From Prorocentrum cordatum (taxonomy: Eukaryota > Sar > Dinophyceae > Prorocentrales > Prorocentraceae): a stretch of DNA of 64,000 nt. Positions 43,430 to 53,829 of the stretch are shown here, one piece after another. Position 1 is the first letter of the stretch. Each line of letters opens with the position of its first letter. The position numbers and the translations under genes are program-made. The notes under the pieces are model-generated. The model was given only the letters and a program-made list of their open reading frames with translations. It did no database searches and had not been told where the DNA came from. The DNA lies in contig CAUYUJ010001403.1 of NCBI GenBank assembly GCA_963575745.1, positions 178,501 to 242,500 of the forward strand, in the 5' to 3' direction.

Positions 43430-44140
43430 AGGTCTCGTGGATGCCTCTCGGAACCTCTTGGGCTATCTTGTGGGCGTTGCTTGGAAGCCTCCTGGGACGT
43501 CTTTGGGGTCTCTTGGCGGTCTTGGGGGGCTCTTGGGCGTCTTGGGTGCCTCGGGGGGGGGGGGGGTTGAGGCCGCTTGGGGTGCTCATGGCGGCCTCTT
43601 GTGGGCCTTTTGGGGCCATATTGGGGCCATCTTGGAGCCATCTTGGGGCCTCTTGGGGCCTCCTGGGCGCCTATTGGGGCCATCTTGGAGGACATCGATC
43701 AAAGAAGAGGGGAGTTCCAATTCTAGCACTCCCCCTCGGGAGCCCCAAAAATCGCCTCTTAGGGCGCTCTCGGGGCGCTGTTATGGCGCTCTTGGGCGCT
43801 CCTGGGGCCGTCTTGGGGCTCTCTTGGGCCTCTCTTGGGGCCCCGTTAGCCCATCTTGGAGCCATCTTGAAGCCTCGGATGGCCAACAGAAGCGAACAGG
43901 CGAGAAAGCAAACAACAGGGTGTTCCAAAGGTTTCAGAAGGATGTTGGCCTCTTGGGGGCCTCCTTGGGGAGCTCCTTGGCCTCTTGGAACCGTCTTGGA
44001 ACTTTCTTGGGGCATCTTGGAGCATATTGGGAGCCATCTTGAGGCTTCTTGCGCTATATTGATCCATCTTGGAGGTCATCCTGGGGTCTCTGAGGCCTTC
44101 TTGAAACCGTCTTGGGCCATGTTGGACGCTCTGACCGCTC
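43430..44140. repeat. G-rich cttggggcc(a/g)tcttgg repeat, main copy
   Basis: About 700 bp of degenerate 10-14 bp units (ttggggccatcttggagcca, cttggggcctcttggggcct). Broken near 43690-43740 and 43880-43930 by non-repeat sequence. All frames are open; repeat translation only. Confidence 0.9.
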
Positions 44141-44242
44141 GCGACCAGCCCCGTCCAGGTCCAGGGGAGGGGGTTGGGGAAGAAGGGGGTGGAAGAGGAA
44201 ACGCCCTGAACCATCTACGCCCAGAGGGCTGGGGGGATTGTC

Positions 44243-44352
44243 CCGCCGTCGGGGACGCCTGTCCCAGGGCGATTGGAAAGTTTATACCCCCACCTGCCAA
44301 CGTTGGAGTATACACTTTCACTTCGCCCTTGGACAGGCGTCCCCGACGGCGG
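44243..44352. repeat. 110-bp foldback element
   Basis: Arms 44243-44292 and 44303-44352. The outer 22 bp are perfectly complementary (ccgccgtcggggacgcctgt cc), and the inner 28 bp mostly so (including aagtttatac against gtatacactt). The loop is about 10 nt. No coding content. Confidence 0.92.
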
Positions 44353-44696
44353 AAAAGTGTATTTTGTATTGTTCTTCGACCCCTGATCCCCCTCCTCCTC
44401 GATCTCCGATGCCTCGGACCGCCTCCGCCGGTGATGCCTCGGTGCCTCGGTCTACTCGATCTTCGATGCACGTACGCTCTCGCCATAATACATGCCAGAT
44501 TCCTAGATGATGGGCAGTGGGCTCCACGAAGCAACAGCAGACCCAGGATGGGGACGAACAACGAGGAGGAAGGGAGCGCGGCAGTGCCGAAGAACATCAC
44601 ACTGGAGGTTCAGCCCATCGGAGAAGTGAGTCGCTCCAGGTGCGGCTCGCCGATTGGTCGCCTTGGATTGGGGCGGACATGCGTGTACAGTGCCGT

Positions 44697-44870
44697 TTTT
44701 TAATACATGCTCCGCGTGCGGATCATGTATTAAAAATGTAGGGACTCAGCATTAAAAACAACGATGAGTTCACGCATGCAGAAATTCATTCATACATGAA
44801 TCATGTATTTAAACCCTATATTGTTTGAAAAACCTATGTATTAAAAACTGCCCTGTAATCACGCGCGCGC
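44697..44870. repeat. AT-rich hairpin and ATACATG repeats
   Basis: Arms 44697-44715 (tttttaatacatgctccgc) and 44718-44736 pair at 18 of 19 positions with a 2-nt gap. Behind it, attcattcatacatgaatca at about 44787 and tatgtattaaaaac at about 44836 repeat the same words. A compact AT island in GC-rich DNA. Confidence 0.9.
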
Positions 44871-45270
44871 TCTCCTCGGCCCTCGATCCTCGATGCCTCG
44901 GCCGCGGCGGCGCGAGCCCGGGGCGGCCCCTCAGGCCGAGCGTCCCTTCCCGGAGCTGGCGGGGGAGGGGGCGGCGGGGCGGGGCAGCCCACCGGCGGCG
45001 GCGTCGGCAGCTCGAGGGAGGAGCTTCCTTAGGGGCCCAAGTGCGAACCCTACCCCTCTACCCCCCACGATTTCTGAGGGGGAGGGTGGGGTAGGGTTCG
45101 CAGCTGGGCCCCTGTTCTTTCGGCCAGCTTGCGCGGGGGGCGCGTTCGGAGGGCTTCCTCCCCCGAGGACTGGATGGGCCCCCCCAGAGCGCTCTTGGCG
45201 AGGCGCAGCTGCTGGAGCCTGGGCTTCCCGAACGGGGGTCCGGGTAGAGATGGGTTCGAAGGGTCGCTCC
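44871..45270. other. unassigned GC-rich sequence
   Basis: Nothing recognised. Confidence 0.4.
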
Positions 45271-45352
45271 GCATCGCCGATGCATCGGCGATGCGGGTCG
45301 ATGTGGATCCCGTTTTGCTTCGCGCCGACGTCGCCAATGCATCGCCGACGTC
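45271..45352. repeat. two palindromes, one perfect
   Basis: gcatcgccgatg followed directly by its reverse complement (45271-45294) is a perfect 24-bp palindrome with no spacer. A related near-palindrome (11 of 13 pairs) with the core gccaatgcatcgcc lies at 45327-45352. Confidence 0.95.
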
Positions 45353-45418
45353 GACGATGCCTCGTAGATGCGGCGCGATCCTCCGACCCCGTCTACTTGG
45401 ACCCCATACGGGAAGCCT

Positions 45419-46405
45419 TTATGGAGAAACAACGAGGGCGCCTGGAAGCCTTGAACCACCGCGTTGCCCATGAGAGCCGACAGGGTCCTCAGCCCAGGCA
45501 GCGCGGCGTCGTTGCCTTCGCAGCCTCAAGGGGTACGGAGAGAATGGGACGACGGCCAGCAGCAGCTCTTTGACTGCCCACCGAGCCACCCTATCCCAAC
45601 CCGAAGTCGCCGTTGGGCCGCCAATTTCCAGTGGGGGGACGTTCTGGAACCCGTACACCCCCCCAACCCGAAATGTGGAGGGAAATGGGACTTTCGGATT
45701 GGGCCCGGGTGGTCTGTTAGGTAGTGACGCTTGTATTCGAGAAACAAGAAGTGACATATGCATGATCAACTTTCGACAGTCCGCGCTGATTTCTTGGATC
45801 GGCGCTGGGCCCCCCTGGCGGCGCCTCTGTGAACAGGACTCGCTGTCTGTGTCGCCGCGGATGTGGTCCTGTCGAGACAGCAGGTCGACTTCCGAACAGC
45901 GGCCGCTGCCTAGTTTTGGACAACATCCGGCGACGGGCATCGTACCCATCTTTCCCCGTGCCCGCTTCGATCGTGCCAAGGCTTGGCATGAAGGAGACGG
46001 GCCATGGATTGACTCGGAGTCATCTTCGCGGGGGCGTGGCTGTGATTCAGCATGGAGGATGTCTGCGGCGATTCCGCATAAAGCAAGCGGGTCTCGGAGG
46101 CAAGGGGTCTTGGAAGTTCCTCGCCGTCTTCGATCCCCATGTGGCCTTCCGCGGGGCCCAGGGGGCGTCAGAAAACGGCCAAGGATGAGATGATCGGAGG
46201 CCTGGGGCCAGTTCCCCTCGAGACGTACAGTCAAGGCACTACACGAGGACCACCTTGGCTTCTCGAGGGGGCTCTCTTGCTTTCGGCCCGCCCCTCGGAC
46301 ACGGGGCTCGGAGCCCGTGCGTGGCCGAGGCTCGCCGTGGCTGGAAGCAAGCCCCTCCGTTCCGATGTGGCGCTCCCTCTGGCAGCACAATGGCTGCATG
46401 CCCAC
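45419..46405 (-). CDS. hypothetical protein, doubtful
   Basis: A 328-residue minus-strand frame starting MGMQPLCCQRERHIGTEGLA, basic and Pro/Arg-rich, with no recognisable domain. Composition resembles other chance frames in this window. The segment at 46328-46405 belongs to a dispersed repeat, which weakens the case. Listed only because it is long and not simple-repeat. Confidence 0.12.
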   Translation of the reverse strand: MGMQPLCCQRERHIGTEGLASSHGEPRPRTGSEPRVRGAGRKQESPLEKPRWSSCSALTVRLEGNWPQASDHLILGRFLTPPGPRGRPHGDRRRRGTSKTPCLRDPLALCGIAADILHAESQPRPREDDSESIHGPSPSCQALARSKRARGKMGTMPVAGCCPKLGSGRCSEVDLLSRQDHIRGDTDSESCSQRRRQGGPAPIQEISADCRKLIMHMSLLVSRIQASLPNRPPGPNPKVPFPSTFRVGGVYGFQNVPPLEIGGPTATSGWDRVARWAVKELLLAVVPFSPYPLRLRRQRRRAAWAEDPVGSHGQRGGSRLPGALVVSP

Positions 46406-46871
46406 TCGTGGCCAGGATGACGCGATTCGTGCGTCGCGGTCAGGGCCAGATAGGGTTCACGTGTTTCCGCTTTTGTCGAAGGCCGTAGTTTCTACATATC
46501 CACGGTTCGGGGAAGAGATGCAATGAGCTATCAACCATCGGGCGAACGATGTCCTGGGCCCCCAGGAGGCTTTGGATGTGGATATGCTTCGGCCTCTCGA
46601 GGGCCAACAGCATATACATACGTCTGCCTCTGGAGGTGTGGGGACATCGGTTACCCAAGAAATCTGGCCTCGAGTTGTCCATGGTGCCACTCGAGGGCGC
46701 GAATAGTATCCCGCGTCAGGCTTCGTGGTGCGAGGGGCGAACGAGGAAGGAGGACCCCGGCCGTGTTCGGGCAGCACCGGCGAGCGTTCGGCTGCTTTCC
46801 GTTGGCTTTCGGAGGAGGTGGAGGAGTTTTATTCGGCCACGCGCAGAGGGAAGGGGGAGAGGGGAAGGTCT
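46406..46871. other. unassigned sequence
   Basis: ctcgaggg-containing segments recur at about 46600 and 46693. No gene recognised. Confidence 0.4.
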
Positions 46872-46958
46872 CTTAGGAGCACCCCTTCTTCTTGGAAGGC
46901 GCGGGCTTTACATCTACAGATAAGGCCCGTGCCTTCTAAGAAGCAGGGTGCTTCTAAG
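46872..46958. repeat. foldback element with ~38-bp arms
   Basis: cttaggagcaccccttcttc (46872) and its arm to 46910 pair imperfectly with 46921-46958 (taaggcccgtgccttctaag, then aagcagggtgcttctaag). The loop is catctacaga. Shares the words ccttctaagaag/ggaaggcgcggg with the ttctgagaaggcc family. Confidence 0.88.
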
Positions 46959-46989
46959 AAACTTCCCCCCTTTCCCTATCCCCCTGTTC

Positions 46990-47185
46990 GCAACGCCAGG
47001 AAATGAGGAAGAGGGACAAGGATGATAATGGATAAGGAGGTGGATGAGGACGAGGGGGAGAAGGGGAAGAAGAGGAAAAGGAGGAGGATGAGAACGGAGG
47101 AGGAATGAAAAGCAGGATGCCGAGCAGGAGGTGGAGGAGGGATGAAGGAGATGGTGAGACGGATGAGGCAGGAGAGGGAGAGAGT

Positions 47186-47219
<34 letters not shown>

Positions 47220-47320
47220 CACGAAGAGAGAGAGAGGAAATAATATAGAGGGTGGGAGAGAGGAAGAGAGGGAGAGAGAGCGAAAAAGAGAGGAAGAGAG
47301 GGAGAGAGAGCGAGACATGC
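46990..47320. repeat. GA-rich tract
   Basis: ggaggtggatgaggacgagg sequence, then agagagagagagaaagagag to 47310. Confidence 0.95.
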
Positions 47321-47329
47321 ATAGGCAGG

Positions 47330-47900
47330 CTTTTCACGATAGTGCTGTGAGCCAGGGAGTGGGTGTTGCCAGGGACGTTGTGCCTCTCACTACGTCCGCT
47401 GCCGTTTTGGGCTTTCAGTCCGTTCTGGCGACGAGTCGGCTTGTCTCACTCGTCAGTGTAAGTTTGCTGGGGCTTGGGCTCGTCGTGCTGCTCGACATCG
47501 TAGTGCTCGTTTTCGTCGTGCTGCACGCTGTCTCGGTGGTCCCAGATGTGCCGCTCGAAGACGCGGTGCTCATTGTACTGTTCGGCTCGCTCGAAGGTGT
47601 GCGGCTGCTGGTGTTAGATCCCGTTTTGGTGCGCGAAGTCGTTGTGCTTGACCCCGTCGGTCTGTACAGTGCCGAGGTGTTGGTCCGTGACTTGCTGCTC
47701 GAACACGTGGTGCTCGTTGCGCTGCTCTTATCGATCATAGAAGTGAGGATGTTGGTGCTCGACCCCGTCGTGCTTGGCAGTGTCAGATATCTGGTGCTGT
47801 ACGTGCTGGACAAAGACTTGGTGCTCGTTGCACTCCTTGTCGCAGTCGTGGGCGCGAGCCCTGGTGGGCTGGCCACGACCGTGGGGGAAGGGAGGATCAC
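47330..47900. repeat. degenerate gtgctcgttg minisatellite
   Basis: gtgctcgtt/gtgctcatt landmarks at 47503, 47566, 47710 and 47821 within a degenerate array of gtgctggtgctcgacccc-type words. The plus-strand frame is Val/Leu-rich and the minus-strand frame Ser/Thr-rich. A third frame shows repeats like NEHHVFEQQVTDQH with two stops. I regard all as repeat translations. Confidence 0.6.
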
Positions 47901-50040
47901 GCGTGTGCTCGCCCTAATCGAGCTGGGGTGGTGTGAGACGAAGCGATGTCCAGTGGTTTCCGTGAAACGTACAAGCCGAGGCAAGCTAAGACGGTCCATC
48001 GCATCACGACGGTAGGGGGAACAAAACTGTGCTGCAGAACGCGTTCAATTCGATGGGCAATCCTGGCGCCCCTGTCGGTTCAGAGGCCAAGGGGGTAGCA
48101 GATCCCGCCCGCGCAGGCATCGCCCTCGTTGTTCTGTGCGTCGCCGGTATCCTTCTCAGCTACTTGTTTCGGTCAGGAGCTGGCGCAGGGTCGTGCCGAT
48201 AAACTCGCGCGCAGCCTCCTCAGCGTCTCCTTCCAGGCAGGATTTCAGGGAGAGGGGGACCGATGGGGGGTCGCGGTCCGCGTCGGTGTTTGGGGAGCTT
48301 GCTAAGGCGTTCCTGCTGCCGCGAACTAAGCCCCAGGGCGCCCGCAAGCCCTGTCGGTGCCGCAATCGCTGGCGCGACAGCTTGCATCGGAGGTGCGAGC
48401 TCAGGTCCCACACGGGCTTCCGCATGCGCGCAGGCGGGCCTGGTCCCTCATCTGGAGGTCCCGCTGTCTGACGTCGACGCAGTGTTACCCTTCAGCGGCT
48501 GCTGAGGGGAGCGAGGGATCGAACTAGACGTGTACAGGACGGCAGCATTGCCACTGGTCAGCAGGACCACCCAGTATTGATTCTGATCCCCCGTGCGGCC
48601 ATTGGCATATTGCGGTGTTGGCCAGTCCTGGGGCTTTGTACACAGCTGGTGGCCATGACCTCGGTGCCCTCCTGGGTGGGCGGACGCACAGGCGGCGGGG
48701 TGTGGTCGTCTCTGGCAGTGCGTCGGCCCTGGTGGGCCTTGCGTTTACCCTGACGGGCCCAGGCTCGTTCCCGATGCCATACGACCGGGCCCCCATTCCC
48801 GATGACACACTATTTGGCACGGCAGGGTCCAATTCGTCGCAGGGGTCCCATTCTTCGCAAGGGTCACAGTCGTCGCAGGAGCACGGGTTCGCCTCGTCGT
48901 AGGGGGCCCATTCGTCGTCCAAGTCGTCAGTTCGCGTCTTTGTTATGAAGGCCCCCAGGTCTGTGTATCAGTTGGTTTGCGCTGCTTGGACGGAGGCGTT
49001 CGCGTTCCCTTGTCGAGCTGGTGGCACTGCTGGGCCACGGTAGCCTGGCTGGTGGCCACGCTGATCACCGTGGTTGCAAGGCACCTTACAATGTCCGCGA
49101 GCCTCTGCGGCTCCGCTTCGAGGCTGCGGAACTGGGCGTCGGTCTGATCGGAGATCCCGTGGAAGCTTGGTTAGGATATTTGTCATTCGTCAGGGTCTCC
49201 GTCGCAGCCTGGTGGTTCTTGACGCTCCGCGGGGTCTTGTGGGATGCTACTGATATGCGAGATCCCGTGATCGGCCCTGTTGAGCAGCGTAGGCGCGACC
49301 GGTACGTCCCAATTTGTCGCATTGAGGTTGATGATATGGACTGTGCCGTTATCCTGTTGGATAGCGGCCAGGGCCATTGAACCCCGTGGGTCACGGTTGT
49401 TGCCCGTATTGTGTGCGATGGCAAAAACACCGTTGGGTACCCGTGTGGATGATCTTGAAATTGTTTACACAGTTCCATCAGTTCGTTCTTGAGCCGAGGC
49501 TGGTTGGAGCGGTGTTGTTGGTCAACGGCTTCGATGTTTGTTGGGTGTTTTTAGACAAGCTCGTCGTAGGCTGCAGCAGCCTGGTCGGCGCCGGCACTGC
49601 TTTGACGAGCAGCGGCGCAGGCCTGGCGCACGAGAAGGTTATCAAAACGGGAGGCGTGGCAGTCTTTGCCTGGTGACTTGGGCTGCAGTGGTGCATGAAG
49701 CACACGGCGGCGGCGCGCGCGCGAAAAAAAGAGATGACGCAAGTCAATCACACCTCAGAGCGTGAATTGCCTACCCCGCTTTCGCTTCCAGGCAAAACCG
49801 AGTCACGAGTCATGCCACGCGCCTCCTCGTCAAGCGGCCTGACCAGGATAGGCCGTAGTTTGGCATCGCTTGGTATCTCTTGGGAGCGAGGGTGGTCAAA
49901 AGCGAGGCAGGTTTGCTTGCCCCCTCACACCGCGAGCTGCGCTGTGTCCAGCCTGGCCGTGCGCGGAGAAAGCTGATGGCGGCGCGGCGGGGGCTTCGCG
50001 TCGCGGCCGCGCACTGGGTCAAACGCCATCGCGCCGAGAC
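47901..50040. other. unassigned region, possible degraded coding sequence
   Basis: No family recognised. Minus-strand stretches such as VHIINLNATNWDVPVAPTLL (about 49300) look protein-like, but stops are frequent. An 18-bp repeat, gggtccaattcgtcgcag and variants, lies at about 48828-48885. Confidence 0.35.
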
Positions 50041-50300
50041 TGAAAGTGGGCTGGGAGACTTGGAGGAGAAGGAGAAGGGGGAGGAGAGGAAGAGAGGAAG
50101 AGAGGAGGAGGAGGAGGAGGAGGAGGAGGAGGAGGAGGAGGAGGAGGAGGAGGAGGAGGAGGAGGAGAGGAGGAGAAGGAGAAGGAGGAGGAGGAGGAGA
50201 GGAGGAGGAGAGGAGGAGAGGAGGAGGAGAAGGAGAGGAGGAGAGGAGGAGGAGGAGGAGAGGAGGAGAGGAGGAGGAGGAGAAGGAGGATGAGAAGGAG
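50041..50300. repeat. (GGA)n microsatellite
   Basis: gaggaggaggaggaggagga with occasional aga or gaa interruptions. Confidence 0.97.
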
Positions 50301-50730
50301 GCTGGGGGCCAGGAGGGCCAGGTGAAGTACCCCGTCGCGCCAGTGGACACGGACACGAAGTCGCTGCTGCTCCTCACCAGGGCCCCGGGGGGGGGGAGAG
50401 GTCGACCTTTCGAGCCGAGCGCCCGGACCAGAAAGCTCGGCAAAGGGGCCAAGATGTCTAATGTTCCCCCAGCTCTTCCCCACCCCTCTCGTCGTCACCA
50501 TCGTCGTCGTCCTCCTCCTCCTCTTCCTTCTCCCCCTCCTCCCCCTCCTTCTCCTCCTCCTCCTCCTCCTCGTCCTCCTCCTCCTCCTCCTCCTCCCCTT
50601 CCTTCTCTTTCATTTTTTCCTTGCGAAAAACTTCCCCCTGTCGCGCTCCGAGGCCAGTCGGAAGGGCGGGCTGGGCGTTGCGCCTGAGACTTCTGTGCCA
50701 TGTATGACCCTCAAGCTGAAAATCTAGCAA
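50301..50730. repeat. spacer and (CTC)n tract, inverted to the upstream (GGA)n
   Basis: tcctcctcctcctcctcctc type sequence at 50505-50600. It is complementary in sense to the GGA tract 250 bp upstream, so the two could form a large stem. Confidence 0.9.
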
Positions 50731-50732
50731 CA

Positions 50733-51245
50733 GTTTCACATATGGAGGGCGGATCGCTTCCAAATTGTGGTTCTCGCCGTAACGGCACGCACGTTCTTTC
50801 GAACAACTTGCAAGAGGTTCACGGATTGAGGGCGGGTCGTTTTCAGAATGTGGTTCTCGCCTTAGCGCTGCGCACATGTGTGTGGAACATGTGCAAGAGT
50901 TTCACACGTGGAGGGTGGGTGGCTTAATGTGGCTCTCGCTTTAGCGCCGCGCGAATTCTTTAGAATTACTTGCAATGGTTTCGCGCACTGAGGGCGGTTC
51001 GTTTTCAACATGTGGCCCTCGCCTCAGCGCCGCGCACACTCTGTTAAAACATGTGAAAGAGTTTCACACGTAGACGGCGGGTGGTTTTCAAACTGTGGCT
51101 CTCGCCTTAGCGACGCGCACACTCGTTTTAAAACTGTGCTATATTTTTCACACATGGAGGGCGGGTGGTTTTCGAAATGTGGCTCTCGCCTGAACGCCGC
51201 GCACATTCGTGTTACACTTGCTGCAAGAGTTTATCACACACTCAT
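50733..51245 (+). repeat. 83-bp satellite, six units
   Basis: ggagggcgg or variants start at 50744, 50827, 50910, 50989, 51072 and 51156 (spacing 83, 83, 79, 83, 84). Each unit then has ttttca...tgtggctctcgcct, tagcgccgcgcac and a tgcaagagtttcacac block. Divergence between units is considerable. Confidence 0.95.
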
Positions 51246-51425
51246 TGCTAACGTACCAGAAAATAGTGTTTTGGGACGATCCAGGACTGTCAGGGCGCAA
51301 CACTTACGTTGATTCGTGGTGTTGAAGTCCCAGGAATTTCGTCCTGGCACGATCCTGGCTCGTCAAGACGCAACAGTGATGTTGACCGTGGCGTCGAAGT
51401 GCTCAAAATAGTGTTTCGGCACCTT
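51246..51425. repeat. ~80-bp two-unit tandem repeat
   Basis: Blocks cacgatcctggctcgtcaag and gacgatccaggactgtcagg, each followed by cgcaacagtgatgttga or the like, and caaaatagtgtt. About two units. Confidence 0.7.
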
Positions 51426-52490
51426 CGGGGTTTTCACACGGCTGTCCCCCAACGCAGCCTTTCCTTCAGTGGACATGAACCCTGGCGGTGGCCTATGAAG
51501 AGGGAGCTTGGATGGAGAGTGGATTCCATCATCGTTCAGGAGTCTTGGGTTCACACTTGTCCTCCTCCTCCTGCTCCCTCCTCCTCCCCCTCCTCCACCT
51601 CTTCCTCCTGCCTCCCCCTCTCTCCCTCTGCTCCTCCTCCTCTTCCCCCCCCCCTCTCCCTCCCTCCCTCTCCCTCCATTTCCTCATCTTTCCTCTTGGA
51701 GCCTTCTTCCCCCCTCCTCCCCCTGATGCAACTCCCTCTCGGCCCGCCTCGTCCGCCCTCCCTCTCATCGTTCCACCCCCCCTTCCAGCCTTGGTCGGGG
51801 CAAGGGGGGGGTGAGGTTGCGGGAAGGGGCAAGTTGAGAAGGAGGGTGGGAAGCGCAACAGGGGGAGGGGGGGAGATGGGCGGGGGCAGGGCAGTGGAAG
51901 GAGGGCGCGCGGGGCCGCGTTTTCCGCTCACGGGGGCGAGGATTCCCGGGGGGTCGGTCGCGCCCGGGAGGCAATGCCCCCCCCCTTCCAGGCCTGGGCG
52001 CCATTCGCAGGGCGAGGCGGCCAGCCTCTCCCCGCTGTCTTTAGGGCCCCGTGGGCCGTCGACGGAGCCGCGCGGGAGGAAGAAGCGGGGGGCTACACGC
52101 GGCGCGGTGACCGCACCGTGTGGTGAGTCGGTGGGGAGTCGGAGCGACCGCACGATTTGGGGAGTTGGCGTGTCCACCGATGATGTGTCAGGCAACTGGG
52201 GCCCTCAGGGTTCCCAAACCGCGCACCGCGCGCTTACGGGCCGTGCGGTGAGATCGTCGGGCATGCCAGGGTCACCGCGCGCTTTGTCACCGCACCGTTT
52301 TTTGGACCCACAAAATAACCAGCCTCTTTTGAAAGGGGTTCGAGCTCACCAGGGTACGGGCCACGAAGAAGAATAATAAATGACGCTGGAGGGGGACGAT
52401 GGTGCCGTGAGACGCCCGCCCACCCACTCGCGCGTCGCATACATTATATGTTCGTGTTGACGTTGTGTTGAGTGTGGATGGCGTTCTGTC
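51426..52490. other. unassigned sequence with C/T- and G-rich low complexity
   Basis: ctcctcccctcc-rich sequence at 51560-51730. gcgcggtgaccgcaccgt and related words recur in both orientations between 52100 and 52310. No gene recognised. Confidence 0.45.
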
Positions 52491-53040
52491 CTCCTCTTGA
52501 TCTCTCTCTCTTCCTCTCTCTCTCTCTCTCTCGCTTCTCCCTCTCTCCCTCTCGCTCGAAATGCATATATGCAGGTATGTGTTTGTGTGTTGTCTCTCTC
52601 TCTCTCTCTATATATATATATCTCTTTCTTGGTGTGTTTATATATCTGTCGTTTCCTCCCATCCCTATCTCGTTTGCACTCACTGTTTCTCGTTTTTATG
52701 TCTCTCTCTCTCTCTGTCCGTTGATGCGTCTGTTGGTCCGCCTCTGTGCCTCGCTCCGTTTCGCTATGTTTCCGTGTTTCATTTACATATGTATGTGTGT
52801 ATGTGTATATATATACATACACATATCTATATATGGGTCTTTCTAGTTGCCTCTCGCTCTCTCTCTCTCTCTTTCTCTCTTTCTCTCTCAGTCTCGCTTT
52901 CCCTGACGCCGTCTCTCAGTTTCCCTTCTCTGTCTGCCTTGTTGTATTCCCCTTGCCTTGTGTTTGCTCTCTCTCTCTCTCTCTATCGCTCTCCTTTTCT
53001 GTCTCTCTCTCTCTGTTTGTATATCTCTATATTCAATTTC
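52491..53040. repeat. (CT)n, (TA)n and ATGT-rich tracts
   Basis: ctctctctctc blocks at 52500-52560, 52590-52625, 52700-52720, 52850-52895 and 52970-53020, with tatatatata at 52608-52622 and 52805-52835. Predicted leader-like frames are composition effects. Confidence 0.95.
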
Positions 53041-53084
53041 TCCAAAAAGTGCTTGCAAGTGTGGTTCTTACTTCTCTTCTAAGG

Positions 53085-53300
53085 AACTGGGCTTGGGTGG
53101 CAGTCTCGCGGCTCCGTGATCGCCGTCGCCGCCTCGTCACCGCCTCGTCGCCAACCGTCGTCTGGGCCGGGTTGGCGGCCTGGCGGCTCCATACTTGCCG
53201 TGGCCGCCCTGTCTCCGCCTCGTCGCCGCCCGTCGTCTGGGCCTGGGTGGCGGTTTGGCAGCTCCGTGGTCGCCGTCGGCGCCTCGTCGCCACCCTGTCG
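53085..53300 (+). repeat. cggtctggcggct / cgtcgccgcc minisatellite, distal copy
   Basis: About three units with gcctggcggctccat or gtttggcagctccgt and ccgcccgtcgtctgggcc. Same family and orientation as 19116-19405. Confidence 0.85.
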
Positions 53301-53722
53301 CCGCCTAGACTTCACCACGTAGATTGCACCGCATTCTTGGCGCCATATAGACTGCACCACATAGATCCCACACATCAGGTGCGCAATTGAAGTTCCACCA
53401 CACAGATAGCACCACTTCGATTGCGCCGCATGGACTGCGCACCACATAGCTTGTACCACGCCGATTGAATTACCTTGATTGAGCACAGCACCGCCTGCAC
53501 CAAGTACATTGCACAGCATCAAGTGCCTCACGCTGGTACCTCTATATAAGTATTGCAGAGCATGTATTGCATCATACTGTATAGATAGATATAAACATAG
53601 TGCACTGCATACGTTGCACAACCGATATTGCACCACATAGGTTGCACCACATCGATTCCCCCGCAGAGCTTGCACAACCTATATTGCTAGGAGCACACTG
53701 TTTGGGGTCCACGCTGGCTAAC
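53301..53722 (+). repeat. tgcaccac-type repeat, distal copy
   Basis: caccacgtagattgcaccgc and similar units to about 53670, then the flank ctaggagcacactgtttggg shared with the copy at 24 kb. It directly follows the cgtcgccgcc minisatellite. Confidence 0.85.
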
Positions 53723-53829
53723 ACACACACACAAGCACACAGCCATACTTATATATGTATACACATGTATCAGAGTGAGGGGGCCGAACGATCAATCATT
53801 GTCCCGGGGTGCGTGGCTGAATAAGGGAT

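Noticed and set aside
47415-47999. Ser/Thr-rich minus-strand frame like a mucin-type surface protein
   Set aside because: It translates a degenerate minisatellite; the plus-strand frame is equally open.
50046-50687. Glu/Arg-rich frame resembling a nuclear charged-domain protein
   Set aside because: Pure (GGA)n translation.
52497-53082. Hydrophobic Ser/Leu frames that mimic signal peptides or membrane proteins
   Set aside because: Translation of CT and TA repeats; no conserved start or continuation.
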